NCBI GenBank assembly: GCA_024998685.1
Contig: JACOEH010000030.1
Coordinates: forward strand, 1-57,996
Origin: Nitrospira sp.
GTDB lineage: Bacteria; Nitrospirota; Nitrospiria; Nitrospirales; Nitrospiraceae
DNA: 57,996 bases
Direction of reading: 5' to 3'
Positions within the stretch are counted from its first letter, which is position 1; each line of letters begins with the position of its first letter. The notes under the pieces were generated by a model, which was given only the letters and a program-made list of their open reading frames with translations, searched no databases and was not told where the DNA came from. Positions 43,272 to 52,179 of this stretch are shown here, piece by piece. A program made the translations under genes and the position numbers.

Positions 43272-43289
43272 AGCGCATTGGACTATGAG
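43272..43289 (+). other. attR-like site of the integrative element
   Basis: AGCGCATTGGACTATGAG, 17 of 18 bases identical to 33347-33364. Core TTGGACTATGAG at 43278-43289. To the right the ABC transporter coding sequence resumes in the matching codon frame ([12 protein letters not shown]). Confidence 0.85.
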
Positions 43290-43499
43290 TCCGAAGAGGT
43301 GATCCAACGGAACATGGCGCAGATCTGCAAGGGACGTACGGTCTTTATCATTGCGCATCGGCTGAGTACGGTTCGGCCTGCGCATCGCATCTTTGTTGTC
43401 GACAAAGGAGAGATTGTCGAAGAAGGGTCCCATGATGAACTCCTTCGCCTCGACGGATTCTACACGCGATTGCAGGGGCATCAGGTAGGCAAGGAATAG
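43278..43499 (+). pseudogene. Type I secretion ABC transporter, 3' part
   Basis: This is the missing C-terminal end of the transporter whose first part ends at 33364. It encodes [19 protein letters not shown], then the H-loop in [17 protein letters not shown], and [18 protein letters not shown]. It is followed by hlyD and tolC genes, so the original operon order is ABC-HlyD-TolC. Because the operon promoter lies left of the element, expression of the downstream genes now depends on read-through or on a promoter inside the element. Confidence 0.92.
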
Positions 43500-43510
43500 A
43501 GGCCTCTCGA

Positions 43511-44906
43511 ATGGTCTTGGGGGAGTTCGGCAAACATTGGACGGTGTGGAAGACTGCTTGGCAGGCCGAATCACGCCGGCATGGCCTGTCCGCCGGTACC
43601 GGCGGACAGGCCATGGAGTTTCTGCCGGCGGTATTGGAAATCCAGCAGATTCCTCCGTCCCCAATCGGCCGAGCGCTCCTCTGGACGATCTTAGCTGCTT
43701 TTACTGCGGCAGGGTTGTGGGCCACATTGGGCTGGATCGACATTGTGGCCACGGCGCAAGGCAAAATCATTCCCAGCGGCTACTCGAAGATCATCCAGCC
43801 ATACGAAACCGGCGTGATCGCATCAATTCATGTGCAGGATGGACAAACGGTCAAACAAGGCGATGTGCTGATTGAGCTCGATTCGACCCTCAACCGCGCC
43901 GATTATGATCGGGCATTCAATGAATATCGGGCGACGAAAGTGGACGCGGCCAGGTTAAGGGCTTTGATCAAGGGACGAACTACTTTCGAGCCACCTGCCG
44001 GTGCAGATGGGATCTATATCGTGCTGCAACAGCAGTTGCTGCGTGACCAGCTCGCCGAGTTTCAGGCCAAGATCGCAGGAGCACAGCATCTTGTCGATCA
44101 ACGTCAAGCTGCGCTCGAACAAACCAAAGAGAACATCCTCCGCTTGGAAGCCACGGTGCCGATGGAGGTAGAGCGTGCCGAAGCTTACAAGAAACTGCTT
44201 GAACACGAAGCAGTGACCAAGATGGACTTCCTGCAGGCCGAAGGGCAGCGGATCGACAAGACTCAAGAGTTGGCCGGGCAAAAAAAGAAATTCGAACAGG
44301 ACCGGGCGTCGCTTGCGGAAGCCGAAAAGCACTACCGGGCCATGGCGTCGGAGTTTCAAACAGACGAAACAGGCGGAACTGTCGGCTCTCAAAACCAAAG
44401 CCGCCTCTCTTGCACAAGAGGTAACGAAGGCAGGTCAAAAGGCTGGTTTGCAGCGGCTGACCTCGCCGATCGACGGCGTCGTGCAGCAGTTAGCGGTGCA
44501 TACCGTCGGCGGTGTCGTCACTCCAGCGCAACAGTTGCTCATTGTCGTGCCTCAAGCCCATCCGGTCGAAGTGGAGGCGCAAGTCGAAAATAAAGATGTG
44601 GGATTTGTGCGGGAAGGACAGCCGGTTGAGGTCAAAGTCGAAACATTCCAGTTCACGTTGTACGGCACGATTCCGGGTCATGTGCTGACGGTTTCCGACG
44701 ACGCGGCTCCTCTCGAAAAGATCGGGCTCGTCTACCCAACCAGAGTCAGTATGGATCGATCGACGATCCAGGTCGATGGCAAGGAGGTGAATCTTTCGCC
44801 TGGAATGGCGGTCACTGTTGAGATCAAGACCGGTCAGCGCCGCATCATTGAATATCTCCTGAGCCCTTTGCTCAAATCCATGAAAGAAAGCCTGAGGGAG
44901 CGGTAA
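43511..44906 (+). pseudogene. HlyD-family membrane fusion protein, frameshifted
   Basis: The T1SS adaptor that joins the ABC transporter to TolC. The first frame (43511 onward) has one TM segment (about residues 58-78, LLWTILAAFTAAGLWATLGW), the barrel-sandwich start (SGYSKIIQPYETGVIASIHV) and the long coiled-coil hairpin. Near 44357 (GAGTTTCAAACAG) an extra base moves the frame. The second frame (to 44906) continues with EFKQTKQAEL, LTSPIDGVVQQLAVHTVGG and the C-terminal beta-barrel. The first frame alone runs on to 44593 with unrelated residues. If the shift is real, the protein is lost; if it is an assembly indel, the gene is complete at about 465 residues. The palindrome at 43580-43615 lies in its 5' coding part. 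Confidence 0.88.
43580..43615. repeat. Perfect 36-base palindrome inside hlyD
   Basis: CATGGCCTGTCCGCCGGT (43580-43597) is followed directly by its exact complement (43598-43615). It reads through in frame as HGLSAGTGGQAM. Sequences of this type (CCTGTCCGCC...GGCGGACAGG) look like REP/RAYT-type mobile palindromes found dispersed in genomes; a RAYT remnant lies elsewhere in this window. Confidence 0.8.
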
Positions 44907-44909
44907 CGG

Positions 44910-46262
44910 ATGGTCCCATCGCCGGCGCTGCTTGGGCTCTGTCTGCTTGTCGTCCCTGCGCTCGAACCGGGCTTGGCGCAGGCCGGCATTTCAACTGGAG
45001 AGTCCGGTAGCCTCGCTCAGTCACATACACTTCAGCCGCTCAATCTTACCTTGAAAGAGGCATTGGCGGCGGCGATCAACAACAACCCCGACGTGCTTCT
45101 GTACAAGGAGCGGATTCAAGAGGCTCAAGGTCAAGTGCAGACACAATTAGGCGCGATGCTTCCCAACATTTCGGCCGATGTCCGGCAAAGCAGACGGACG
45201 CAATTTCTTGGAACGATCGGCCTGTCTCCAGTGCGGACCGATCCATTCAGTATTTTGGATACCAGAATCAGCGCGACACAAAATCTGTTCAGTCTCAGCC
45301 TGATCCAGCGCTGGCGGGCTTCGCGTAAATCTCTGCACGTGACGGAACAGGAATCGGAAGCCAAGCAGTTCGACACGATGGCCACGGTGGCCCTGGTCTA
45401 CATGGAAGGGTTGAAGGCCATGGCCATGATCAACATGCACGAGACGAATCAGCAGGTCATGAATGAATTACTCGAGATTGTCAGGCAGCGACAACGAGGA
45501 GGAGTCGCCATGGGCCTCGATACTGCCAGACTGGAAGCGCAATTAGCGGCTGAGAAACAACAGGCATCATCAGCGCGGTATGACCTTGAACATGCCAAAC
45601 TGAGTCTCATCAATCTACTTGCGCTGCCTGCGGAGATGCGGCTTATTTTGACCGATGAATGGTTGAAGGATATGCGGGGTATACCAGCGACGCAAGGGGC
45701 AATGGAAGAGGCATTGAGCCGACGACCGGAGATTCAGGCACAGCATACCCGAGTGAAAGCCTCTGAGTTGGCCTATTCATCTATCACGGGGGAACGAGTG
45801 CCGTCGCTCGTGGCTCAGGGAGATTATGGCCTTGTCGGCAATCGGTGGAACAACACCCTCGATACTTACAATATGGCGCTGATTCTCCAGATTCCCATTT
45901 TTGACGGAGCCCAGCGTGAAGGCCGCATCGCCCAAGCCAGAAGTCAGTGGATGCAAGAATCGTTGCGCATGAGATCGGTGCTCAACCAAGTCAAAATGGA
46001 AGTGCATGATGCCCTCGCTTCACTCACAGCGGCACAAGAGCAGGTGAATATTGCACAGGCAGGCTTACAGATGGCCACCAAGGAGCTGAACCTTGCGCGG
46101 GAACGTTACACAATTCTTACCTCCACCAGTCACTTTGAACTGACCAACGGGCTTTCATCACTGACCCGTGCCAGAGAAAACCTCGTCACCGCGCTCTTCC
46201 AGCTCAATGCCGCTCGAGTTCATCTCGCCCGCTCGACGGGAAATCTACATACACTGAACTGA
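44910..46262 (+). CDS. TolC-family outer-membrane channel of the T1SS
   Basis: A 450-residue outer-membrane factor. A signal peptide (residues about 1-25, ending GLAQAG) is followed by two repeats of the OEP type with long amphipathic coiled-coil helices (LTLKEALAAAINNNPDVLLY near 50; MEEALSRRPEIQAQHTRVKA in the second half). It starts three bases after the hlyD stop and completes the ABC-HlyD-TolC operon. Length and domain order are normal. The secreted substrate is not in the window. Confidence 0.92.
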   Translation: MVPSPALLGLCLLVVPALEPGLAQAGISTGESGSLAQSHTLQPLNLTLKEALAAAINNNPDVLLYKERIQEAQGQVQTQLGAMLPNISADVRQSRRTQFLGTIGLSPVRTDPFSILDTRISATQNLFSLSLIQRWRASRKSLHVTEQESEAKQFDTMATVALVYMEGLKAMAMINMHETNQQVMNELLEIVRQRQRGGVAMGLDTARLEAQLAAEKQQASSARYDLEHAKLSLINLLALPAEMRLILTDEWLKDMRGIPATQGAMEEALSRRPEIQAQHTRVKASELAYSSITGERVPSLVAQGDYGLVGNRWNNTLDTYNMALILQIPIFDGAQREGRIAQARSQWMQESLRMRSVLNQVKMEVHDALASLTAAQEQVNIAQAGLQMATKELNLARERYTILTSTSHFELTNGLSSLTRARENLVTALFQLNAARVHLARSTGNLHTLN

Positions 46263-46364
46263 AAGCTGTTTTGTAGAAGCATCCCAGCCGATCGAATAAA
46301 GGGACCTAGGACCTAGAGTCTGCATTACCTTGACTTGATCTAGCCATTCACTCAGACTCTCAGC

Positions 46365-48617
46365 ATGTACGATCGATCTGAAAGTGACCTCTTGCGTATG
46401 TTGGCTGATCGGACGGGAATTGCCGCCGACTACTATGACATCGCCGGCATGCACCATGTGACGACGGACGAGACGCGACGGGCCATCTTGGTTGCTATGA
46501 ATTTGCGAGTTGCGAATCGCGAGGAACTCATTGCGGAGCTAGAGGCATGGGATAATCGTTGGTGGCTGCAAGGCTGTGAACCTGTCCACGTACTGCGGTT
46601 GGGACGAGACGCAGGTACCTGGTCGTGGTATGGGCCGTGTGAGAGCTTGGACGATTCGGCTCTTCAGGTCCAGTGGGCACTCCATGCGGAGAACGGAGAA
46701 AAGCAGTGTGAGCGAACGGATGGGCCGGGTCTCAGAGTCGAAGAGACTCGCACGATTCAGGGACGCAGGTTTGTTCGTGTCGCATTGGCGTTTCCACAAG
46801 ATCTGCCGCTTGGCTACTACTCACTCAAAGCCCACGCGAAGGGAAGCGGCATGAATACGGAATCCACGTTCCGCCTCATTGTCGCGCCGGAGCGCTGTTA
46901 CATTCCTGATGAACTTCAGCAGGGCATTCGATGGTGGGGCGTAGCCTTGCAGCTCTATTCATTGCAGAGTCATCATAATTGGGGCGTCGGCGATTTTCGA
47001 GATCTGGGCGTCGTCATCGAATGGGCAGGAAAACGTCTGGGTGCTGCTGTGATCGGACTAAACCCGCTCCACGCTCTCAAGAATACCAAGCCTTATCATA
47101 TTAGTCCCTATGCGCCTACCAGCCGCCTGTTTTTGAACGATCTGTATATCGACATTACTCAGGTTCCAGAGTGCTGGATGGGGCCGGATGTGCAAAATCG
47201 GCTTGCAGACCCTTTATTTGGTGCAAGGATCGAAGCGGCTCGGCGGTGCGAATTCGTGGATTACGACGCGGTGAAGTCAACGAAGCGCGAGATCCTCGAG
47301 CTTTGCTATCGGGTATTTTTGCGGGAGAACTTCGAAGGCCTTGAACCGGAGTTGAAGCCGAAGACCGATCGGGGGAAAAGCTTTCTTCACTTCACGGAGC
47401 GGGAAGGAGAGTCTCTGGCGCACTATGCATTATTTCAAGCGCTGGAGGAAGAGCGGCAGTCCGCCGCCCCGGCGTCGACGATCTGGGAAGACTGGCCGGA
47501 ACCCTACCGCTCTCCGACGTCGGAAGCTGTGGAAGAGTTTCGACGTCGGCAGATGTCGCGTGTACGATTCTTTCAATATCTGCAATGGCTGGCCGCGGAA
47601 CAGCTGCTTGGGGCGGTGAAGAAGACGCATGAGGCCGGTATGCCGATCGGTTTGTACCATGACTTTGCACTAGGAAGCGAACGCCATGGAGCCGATGGAT
47701 GGTTGAATCAAGAGGTATTGGCGTTCAAGGCCGATTGCGGTGCGCCGCCCGATGCACTTGGCCCTGAGGGACAGAATTGGGGAATCCCTCCACTCGATCC
47801 ATTGCGTCTGCGCGCAAGCGGGTATCGGTATTTCATCGAATTGCTACGCAATAATCTCCGCTACGGAGGGGCGATACGGATCGATCATGTGATGGCGCTC
47901 TTTCGACTGTTTTGGATTCCCCGTGGTCTCCCACCCGCAATGGGGGCGTATGTGCATTACCGGGATGACGAACTGCTGGCGATTTTGGCGCTGGAAAGCG
48001 TGCGGGCGAAGGCAATGGTGATCGGCGAAGATCTAGGAACCGTTCCAGATTGGGTGCGCGATCGGCTCGGAACAGCGGGAGTCTTCTCGTATCGAGTCTT
48101 CTATTTTGAGCGAGAATGCCGGGGAAGTTGGAAGCCTCCGGCTCACTATCCCGCTCAATCCCTCGCCGTCGTCGCAACCCATGATCTTCCGACATTGAGC
48201 GGATATTGGGAAGGGGTGGATATCGAAACTCGATCCGAGCTGGGACTCTTCGCTTCGGAGGAGGCTCGCAATGCGATGTGGGCGGAGCGGCATCGAGAAA
48301 AGAAGGGAATCCTCGCTGCATTGAAGTCGGAAGGACTCCTGCCCCTAGGGGTATCCGATGATCCGACCCGCGTGCCGAGGATGACGACTGAGTTGATGGA
48401 AAATATTCATCAATATCTGGCCCGGACACCCGCGTCCATCGTCTTGGCCAATATTGAAGATATCATCGGCACCCGATGCCAGACCAATCTACCGGGAACG
48501 GTGGATCAGCACCCGAATTGGTGCCGGAAGTTGAGTCTGACAGTGGAGGACTTGGTCCAAGACTCGCGATTTGAGCGACTCGCTTCTCTGTTGCGTATGA
48601 CCCGCCCTCTTGTGTAA
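46365..48617 (+). CDS. malQ: 4-alpha-glucanotransferase (amylomaltase)
   Basis: A 750-residue GH77 enzyme that transfers alpha-1,4-glucan segments in glycogen or maltodextrin metabolism. The family boxes are clear: ISPYAPTSRLFLNDLYIDI, the nucleophile Asp in IRIDHVMALFRLFWIP, the acid/base Glu in VIGEDLGTVPDWV, and THDLPTLSGYWEG. An N-terminal extension of about 150 residues precedes the barrel, as in the longer MalQ type. It stands alone; TolC lies about 100 bases upstream and an unrelated kinase 80 bases downstream. Confidence 0.95.
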   Translation: MYDRSESDLLRMLADRTGIAADYYDIAGMHHVTTDETRRAILVAMNLRVANREELIAELEAWDNRWWLQGCEPVHVLRLGRDAGTWSWYGPCESLDDSALQVQWALHAENGEKQCERTDGPGLRVEETRTIQGRRFVRVALAFPQDLPLGYYSLKAHAKGSGMNTESTFRLIVAPERCYIPDELQQGIRWWGVALQLYSLQSHHNWGVGDFRDLGVVIEWAGKRLGAAVIGLNPLHALKNTKPYHISPYAPTSRLFLNDLYIDITQVPECWMGPDVQNRLADPLFGARIEAARRCEFVDYDAVKSTKREILELCYRVFLRENFEGLEPELKPKTDRGKSFLHFTEREGESLAHYALFQALEEERQSAAPASTIWEDWPEPYRSPTSEAVEEFRRRQMSRVRFFQYLQWLAAEQLLGAVKKTHEAGMPIGLYHDFALGSERHGADGWLNQEVLAFKADCGAPPDALGPEGQNWGIPPLDPLRLRASGYRYFIELLRNNLRYGGAIRIDHVMALFRLFWIPRGLPPAMGAYVHYRDDELLAILALESVRAKAMVIGEDLGTVPDWVRDRLGTAGVFSYRVFYFERECRGSWKPPAHYPAQSLAVVATHDLPTLSGYWEGVDIETRSELGLFASEEARNAMWAERHREKKGILAALKSEGLLPLGVSDDPTRVPRMTTELMENIHQYLARTPASIVLANIEDIIGTRCQTNLPGTVDQHPNWCRKLSLTVEDLVQDSRFERLASLLRMTRPLV

Positions 48618-48695
48618 GTACTTCCGTGAAGGAATCCACTCGTTATCGATGTTCTCAATTCAGAGTCGTGATCCTCGGCTAAGCGGAGCGAGTCG

Positions 48696-49868
48696 ATGAT
48701 TGCCATGACGCATCGTGACCGCCTCGTGCTGGCGATCGCTGCAACCTGCTTTCTCATTATTTTAGTCATTGAAGAAGTCTCTCCCGTCAACGTTGTCGGT
48801 GCCTATGGATACGTATTGCCTATCTTGTTGGTGACCACCCTCCGGAATAGAACCATCATGTTGGTGACCGTATTGGCCTGTGTCGTTGCGACCTATTCAG
48901 GTCTGCTCCAACCGACGAAGCCGGGCAGATTTCAATCGGCGGTCATCAATCGGAGCGTGGTCGTCGGCGTCTTGCTGTCGGTGGCTTACCTGGGTGTAAG
49001 TTGGGAGGAGAGGAAGGCGAGAGAAGAGGCGGCGAGGGCGGCGCTGGCCCGAGAAACCGAAAGTCTGCTCAAAGCCAACACGCAACTGGTGCAGGCGAAA
49101 GATCAGCTGAACCGGTCGGAACGGTTGGCTGCGGTGGGGCAGCTGGTGGCGTCTGTGGCGCATGAGGTGGGCACGCCGCTTCACTCGATTGCGTGGCATG
49201 TCCAGGCTCTGGCCGAGGAGCCTGGTGCAACGCCGGAGATGAGAAAGCGGGTGGCCGTTATCGATGATCAGCTCACGCGAGTGGTTCGAATCATTCAGGA
49301 CTTACTGTCTTCTACCCGGCCACGGCAGCTTGAGCCGCAATGGCTTCCTGTCGAGGAAGTGGTCAGCCCCTCTGCGGTTCTGATGGAACCGGCTTTCCAT
49401 GAGAAAGGGATCACTCTGATTGTCGACATTCCCAAGGACCTTCCTCTGGTTTGGGCGGACAAGGAAAAAATTCATCAGGCATTGGTAAACGTCCTGACCA
49501 ATGCACTTGCCGCAACACCTGCACAGGGGAAAGTGACCGTCATGGCAGGAAGCCGTGAGGCGTCGTCAGCCGAACTCGACCGCGGTCGGCTGATTGCAGA
49601 CGGTATGTCGTCGTCAGTGGTTACGATCGAGGTGCAGGATACGGGATGCGGTATGCCGGAGGAAGACGTACGGAAAGCTTTTGAACCCTTTTTTACGACG
49701 AAGGCGGTTGGCAAGGGAACGGGATTGGGGCTATTCTTGAGCCGCGAATCGGTGGTGGCTCATGGGGGTAACCTCGCGATGACGAGTGGGATCGGGTGTG
49801 GCACGGTTGTGACGATGACGTTACCGGCGATGCGACGTGACCCCATTCATACGAGGGAGGAGGCGTAA
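48696..49868 (+). CDS. Membrane sensor histidine kinase, NtrB-like
   Basis: A 390-residue kinase. Residues 1-102 contain three or four membrane helices with short loops (no large periplasmic domain), then a coiled coil (105-145), HisKA with phospho-acceptor H156 ([18 protein letters not shown]) and HATPase_c with N box ([12 protein letters not shown]), G1 ([12 protein letters not shown]) and G2 ([13 protein letters not shown]). Its stop codon overlaps the start of the sigma-54 regulator gene by one base, so they form a pair. With no clear sensor domain, it may respond to the membrane state. Confidence 0.92.
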   Translation: MIAMTHRDRLVLAIAATCFLIILVIEEVSPVNVVGAYGYVLPILLVTTLRNRTIMLVTVLACVVATYSGLLQPTKPGRFQSAVINRSVVVGVLLSVAYLGVSWEERKAREEAARAALARETESLLKANTQLVQAKDQLNRSERLAAVGQLVASVAHEVGTPLHSIAWHVQALAEEPGATPEMRKRVAVIDDQLTRVVRIIQDLLSSTRPRQLEPQWLPVEEVVSPSAVLMEPAFHEKGITLIVDIPKDLPLVWADKEKIHQALVNVLTNALAATPAQGKVTVMAGSREASSAELDRGRLIADGMSSSVVTIEVQDTGCGMPEEDVRKAFEPFFTTKAVGKGTGLGLFLSRESVVAHGGNLAMTSGIGCGTVVTMTLPAMRRDPIHTREEA

Positions 49869-51280
49869 TGCAACCAGCGACGATTCTGGTGGCCGACGAC
49901 GATGTGGTTGCACGTGAGTTGTTGGCGGAGGCTCTCAGGAAGGAAGGATATCATGTCGAGGCCTTTGCCGGCGGAGAAGAGGTGATTGCGCGTGGACGCC
50001 AAGGAAGGGTCGATTTGGTGTTGACGGACATCCGCATGGGGACGGTGGATGGGTTGACGGTTTTGCGGGAGTTCAAACGAGTGAGTCCGAATACGGCCGT
50101 GGTGGTGCTCACCGCGTTCGGTTCTCTGGAAGGCGCGATCGAAGCGATTAAGCAAGGCGCTTACGATTACCTGGCGAAGCCGTTCAAGAAAGAGGACATC
50201 AAGCTGGTAGTCAAAAGGGGGTTGGATCACTGCCGATTGCTCCAGGAGAATGCGCGGTTCCGAGAAGAGTTGAAGAGTAAGGACGAGTGGTCTCCATTGG
50301 TCGGAAGCAGCACGGCGATGTTGGAAGTGTACAAGTTGGTCGCGCGCGTAGCGGAAAGCAAGAGCACGGTCCTGCTCCAGGGAGAAAGCGGCACCGGCAA
50401 AGAGCTTATTGCGCGGGCCATTCATACGAATGGCCCGCGCCGAGATAAGCCGTTCATCCCGGTCAATTGCGGTGCGTTGCCCGATACCTTGCTGGAATCT
50501 GAAATGTTCGGATATGAGAAAGGCGCCTTCACCGGCGCAGCAGGGACCAAGGTAGGGCTCTTTGAATCAGCCAACGGAGGGACACTGTTTCTCGACGAGA
50601 TCGGTGAGTTAGGACAAGCATTGCAAGTGAAGTTGTTGCGGGTCATGCAGGACCAGGAAGTTCGCCGAGTCGGCGGTACGATATCCACGAGAGTCGATGT
50701 TCGGATCATCGCTGCGACCAATCGAGATCTTGAACAGCTGGTGAAAGAAGGAAAATTTCGGGACGACCTCTTCTACAGGCTGAAAGTCGTTCCGATCACG
50801 TTGCCGTCCTTAGTCGATCGACGGGAAGACATTCCGATGCTGGTGCACCACTTCTTACAAAAGTGCGCGGCAGGTACGGATCATGCTGTACGGGGAGTCC
50901 TGCCGGAAACGATGGTGCTCTTGACTCAGTATCGATGGCCCGGCAATGTCCGAGAGCTTGAAAATGCGATTGAACGCGCCGTGTCATTAAGCCATGGCCC
51001 TCTCCTGACGCCGGATGATTTACCTGAAGTGATTCGCCAGAGCGCACCGACTGAAGCGGATGCACGACTTTCTCAAACCGATCAGCTCGATGAGGTGTGT
51101 TTGACCTTAGAAGAAGTGGAAAAACGCCATTTGACTCGAGTACTCAAGGAAACGAAAGGAAATAAGGTCAAGGCCGCAAAAATTCTCGGTATCGACAGAC
51201 GAACGCTCTACCGTATGGCAGAGCGTTTCGGTCTGGATCTTGGTGAAGAGGCTGAAGGAGCGGAAAAAGAACCTGTCTAA
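49868..51280 (+). CDS. NtrC-family sigma-54-dependent response regulator
   Basis: A 470-residue activator. The receiver domain has acidic D10-D12 and phospho-acceptor D54 (VLTDIRMG). The AAA+ domain carries Walker A (GESGTGKE), the sigma-54 contact loop GAFTGA and Walker B (GTLFLDEIGEL). A Fis-type HTH closes the protein (VKAAKILGIDRRTLYRMAE). Phosphorylated by the upstream kinase, it should activate sigma-54 promoters by ATP hydrolysis. I found no clear -24/-12 promoter in the window by eye, so the target is unknown. Its 3' end overlaps the convergent lipoprotein gene by four bases. Confidence 0.94.
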   Translation: MQPATILVADDDVVARELLAEALRKEGYHVEAFAGGEEVIARGRQGRVDLVLTDIRMGTVDGLTVLREFKRVSPNTAVVVLTAFGSLEGAIEAIKQGAYDYLAKPFKKEDIKLVVKRGLDHCRLLQENARFREELKSKDEWSPLVGSSTAMLEVYKLVARVAESKSTVLLQGESGTGKELIARAIHTNGPRRDKPFIPVNCGALPDTLLESEMFGYEKGAFTGAAGTKVGLFESANGGTLFLDEIGELGQALQVKLLRVMQDQEVRRVGGTISTRVDVRIIAATNRDLEQLVKEGKFRDDLFYRLKVVPITLPSLVDRREDIPMLVHHFLQKCAAGTDHAVRGVLPETMVLLTQYRWPGNVRELENAIERAVSLSHGPLLTPDDLPEVIRQSAPTEADARLSQTDQLDEVCLTLEEVEKRHLTRVLKETKGNKVKAAKILGIDRRTLYRMAERFGLDLGEEAEGAEKEPV

Positions 51281-51762
51281 GGCTTCGATCCGTAAAAGGT
51301 TTGTGTTGTGTAGGTATCCTGTACGATTTTTAGCTCGTTCTTGATCAATCGCAGTTTGTTTTCCGCACTTTGAGGAACTTGCGGTGCGGTGGGGCCCCAT
51401 CCTTGAAACATCGTTTGCTTACCTTCCGATGATATTTGCAGACGGAGACGGGAGCTCTGCTCGGTTTCCGGTGTCACGGAGGCTTCGGCACGGCTTCTGA
51501 CAACGCCTAGGCGCCCCTTCACGAGCCAATCCCAGACACTGGGTTGTTCATCCCTGTAATCTGTCTGTAACTGAGATCCGTCTTTCCAGTCCACGTCGTA
51601 TTCATCATCGTCCAGGACTTTCGTCACCGCCGCTTTCACCCGGTCTGCCGAGGCCGGCAATGTTACCTCGACGACATCAGGCTCGACAGAACGCTGAACA
51701 TTGGCACATCCAAATGTGAAGACTGTGAGGGCAACGATAGCGAGACAGTCCTTATGGATCAT
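51277..51762 (-). CDS. Hypothetical lipoprotein
   Basis: A 161-residue protein with a lipoprotein signal (lipobox TFGC, Cys at about 19). The rest resembles a small periplasmic alpha/beta domain (VEVTLPASADRVKAAVTKVL, then YDVDWKDGSQLQTDYRDE). It overlaps the upstream RAM-domain gene by four bases (51759-51762), so it is translationally coupled. Function unknown; the general layout resembles outer-membrane lipoproteins of the NlpB/BamC-like style, which is only a suggestion. Confidence 0.75.
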   Translation of the reverse strand: MIHKDCLAIVALTVFTFGCANVQRSVEPDVVEVTLPASADRVKAAVTKVLDDDEYDVDWKDGSQLQTDYRDEQPSVWDWLVKGRLGVVRSRAEASVTPETEQSSRLRLQISSEGKQTMFQGWGPTAPQVPQSAENKLRLIKNELKIVQDTYTTQTFYGSKP

Positions 51763-52175
51763 TTTGTTCTGGCCTCCTTCAGACGGTATACAAGGTGAGT
51801 ATCAGTCTGCGTCACTCCTTCGATACGATGGATACGACTTAAGACCAGTTGAGTCAAGGCATCTTGGTCCGGTATGTCGGCTATCGCAATGATGTCCGGC
51901 TTGCCCCAACAGGGGTCGATCGTTTTTATTTCTTTAATTTCTCCCAGCGCTTTGACGACAGCCGCTGTTTGCCCAGGTAGTACATTAATCAGCACGTATG
52001 CCCGATCCGACATGCCTTGATCTCCCGGAGCAGGGCCATGAATCATATAGGGAATTGCCCCGGAAGTGGGCTGCTTTATAGCAAAGTCATTTTGCGCTGT
52101 CAACTCCGGCTTGGTCTTCATGGATTTTGATGACGACATGATAGAAGGAATCCTTTTTAAATTTGGTTTGGCCAT
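51759..52175 (-). CDS. Lrp/AsnC-type ligand-binding (RAM) domain protein
   Basis: A 138-residue protein without an HTH domain. The last 80 residues are a stand-alone RAM domain (YVLINVLPGQTAAVVKALGE; GKPDIIAIADIPDQDALTQL; IEGVTQTDTHLVY), which in Lrp proteins binds amino acids and forms oligomers. The first 55 residues are polar and probably disordered. I chose ATG 52175, four bases after the stop of the upstream gene; 52139 is an alternative. It lies in a three-gene operon with the nuclease-like gene and the lipoprotein. Confidence 0.8.
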   Translation of the reverse strand: MAKPNLKRIPSIMSSSKSMKTKPELTAQNDFAIKQPTSGAIPYMIHGPAPGDQGMSDRAYVLINVLPGQTAAVVKALGEIKEIKTIDPCWGKPDIIAIADIPDQDALTQLVLSRIHRIEGVTQTDTHLVYRLKEARTK

Positions 52176-52179
52176 GGTC

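Larger units (their letters stand above)
33353..43289. mobile_element. Integrative element of about 9.9 kb inserted in a T1SS ABC transporter gene
   Basis: The element lies between two copies of the core TTGGACTATGAG and interrupts the ABC transporter gene in a way that excision would repair exactly, in frame. It carries a tyrosine integrase near its right end (41714-42784), paired ACTTGACA direct repeats near both ends that look like integrase arm sites, an AlpA-like HTH protein, a primase-helicase with adjacent iteron-like repeats, a minus-strand cargo block, and a small MITE. No capsid, terminase large subunit, tail, relaxase or type IV secretion gene is present. It resembles P4-like satellites or small integrative plasmids rather than a complete prophage or ICE. 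Target choice, the Walker B/D-loop codons of a conserved ATPase, is unusual. Confidence 0.9.

Noticed and set aside
33353-43289. Element as a complete prophage or conjugative element
   Set aside because: No capsid, portal, large terminase, tail, relaxase or mating-pair genes are present; only the HTH protein at 38205 hints at packaging.
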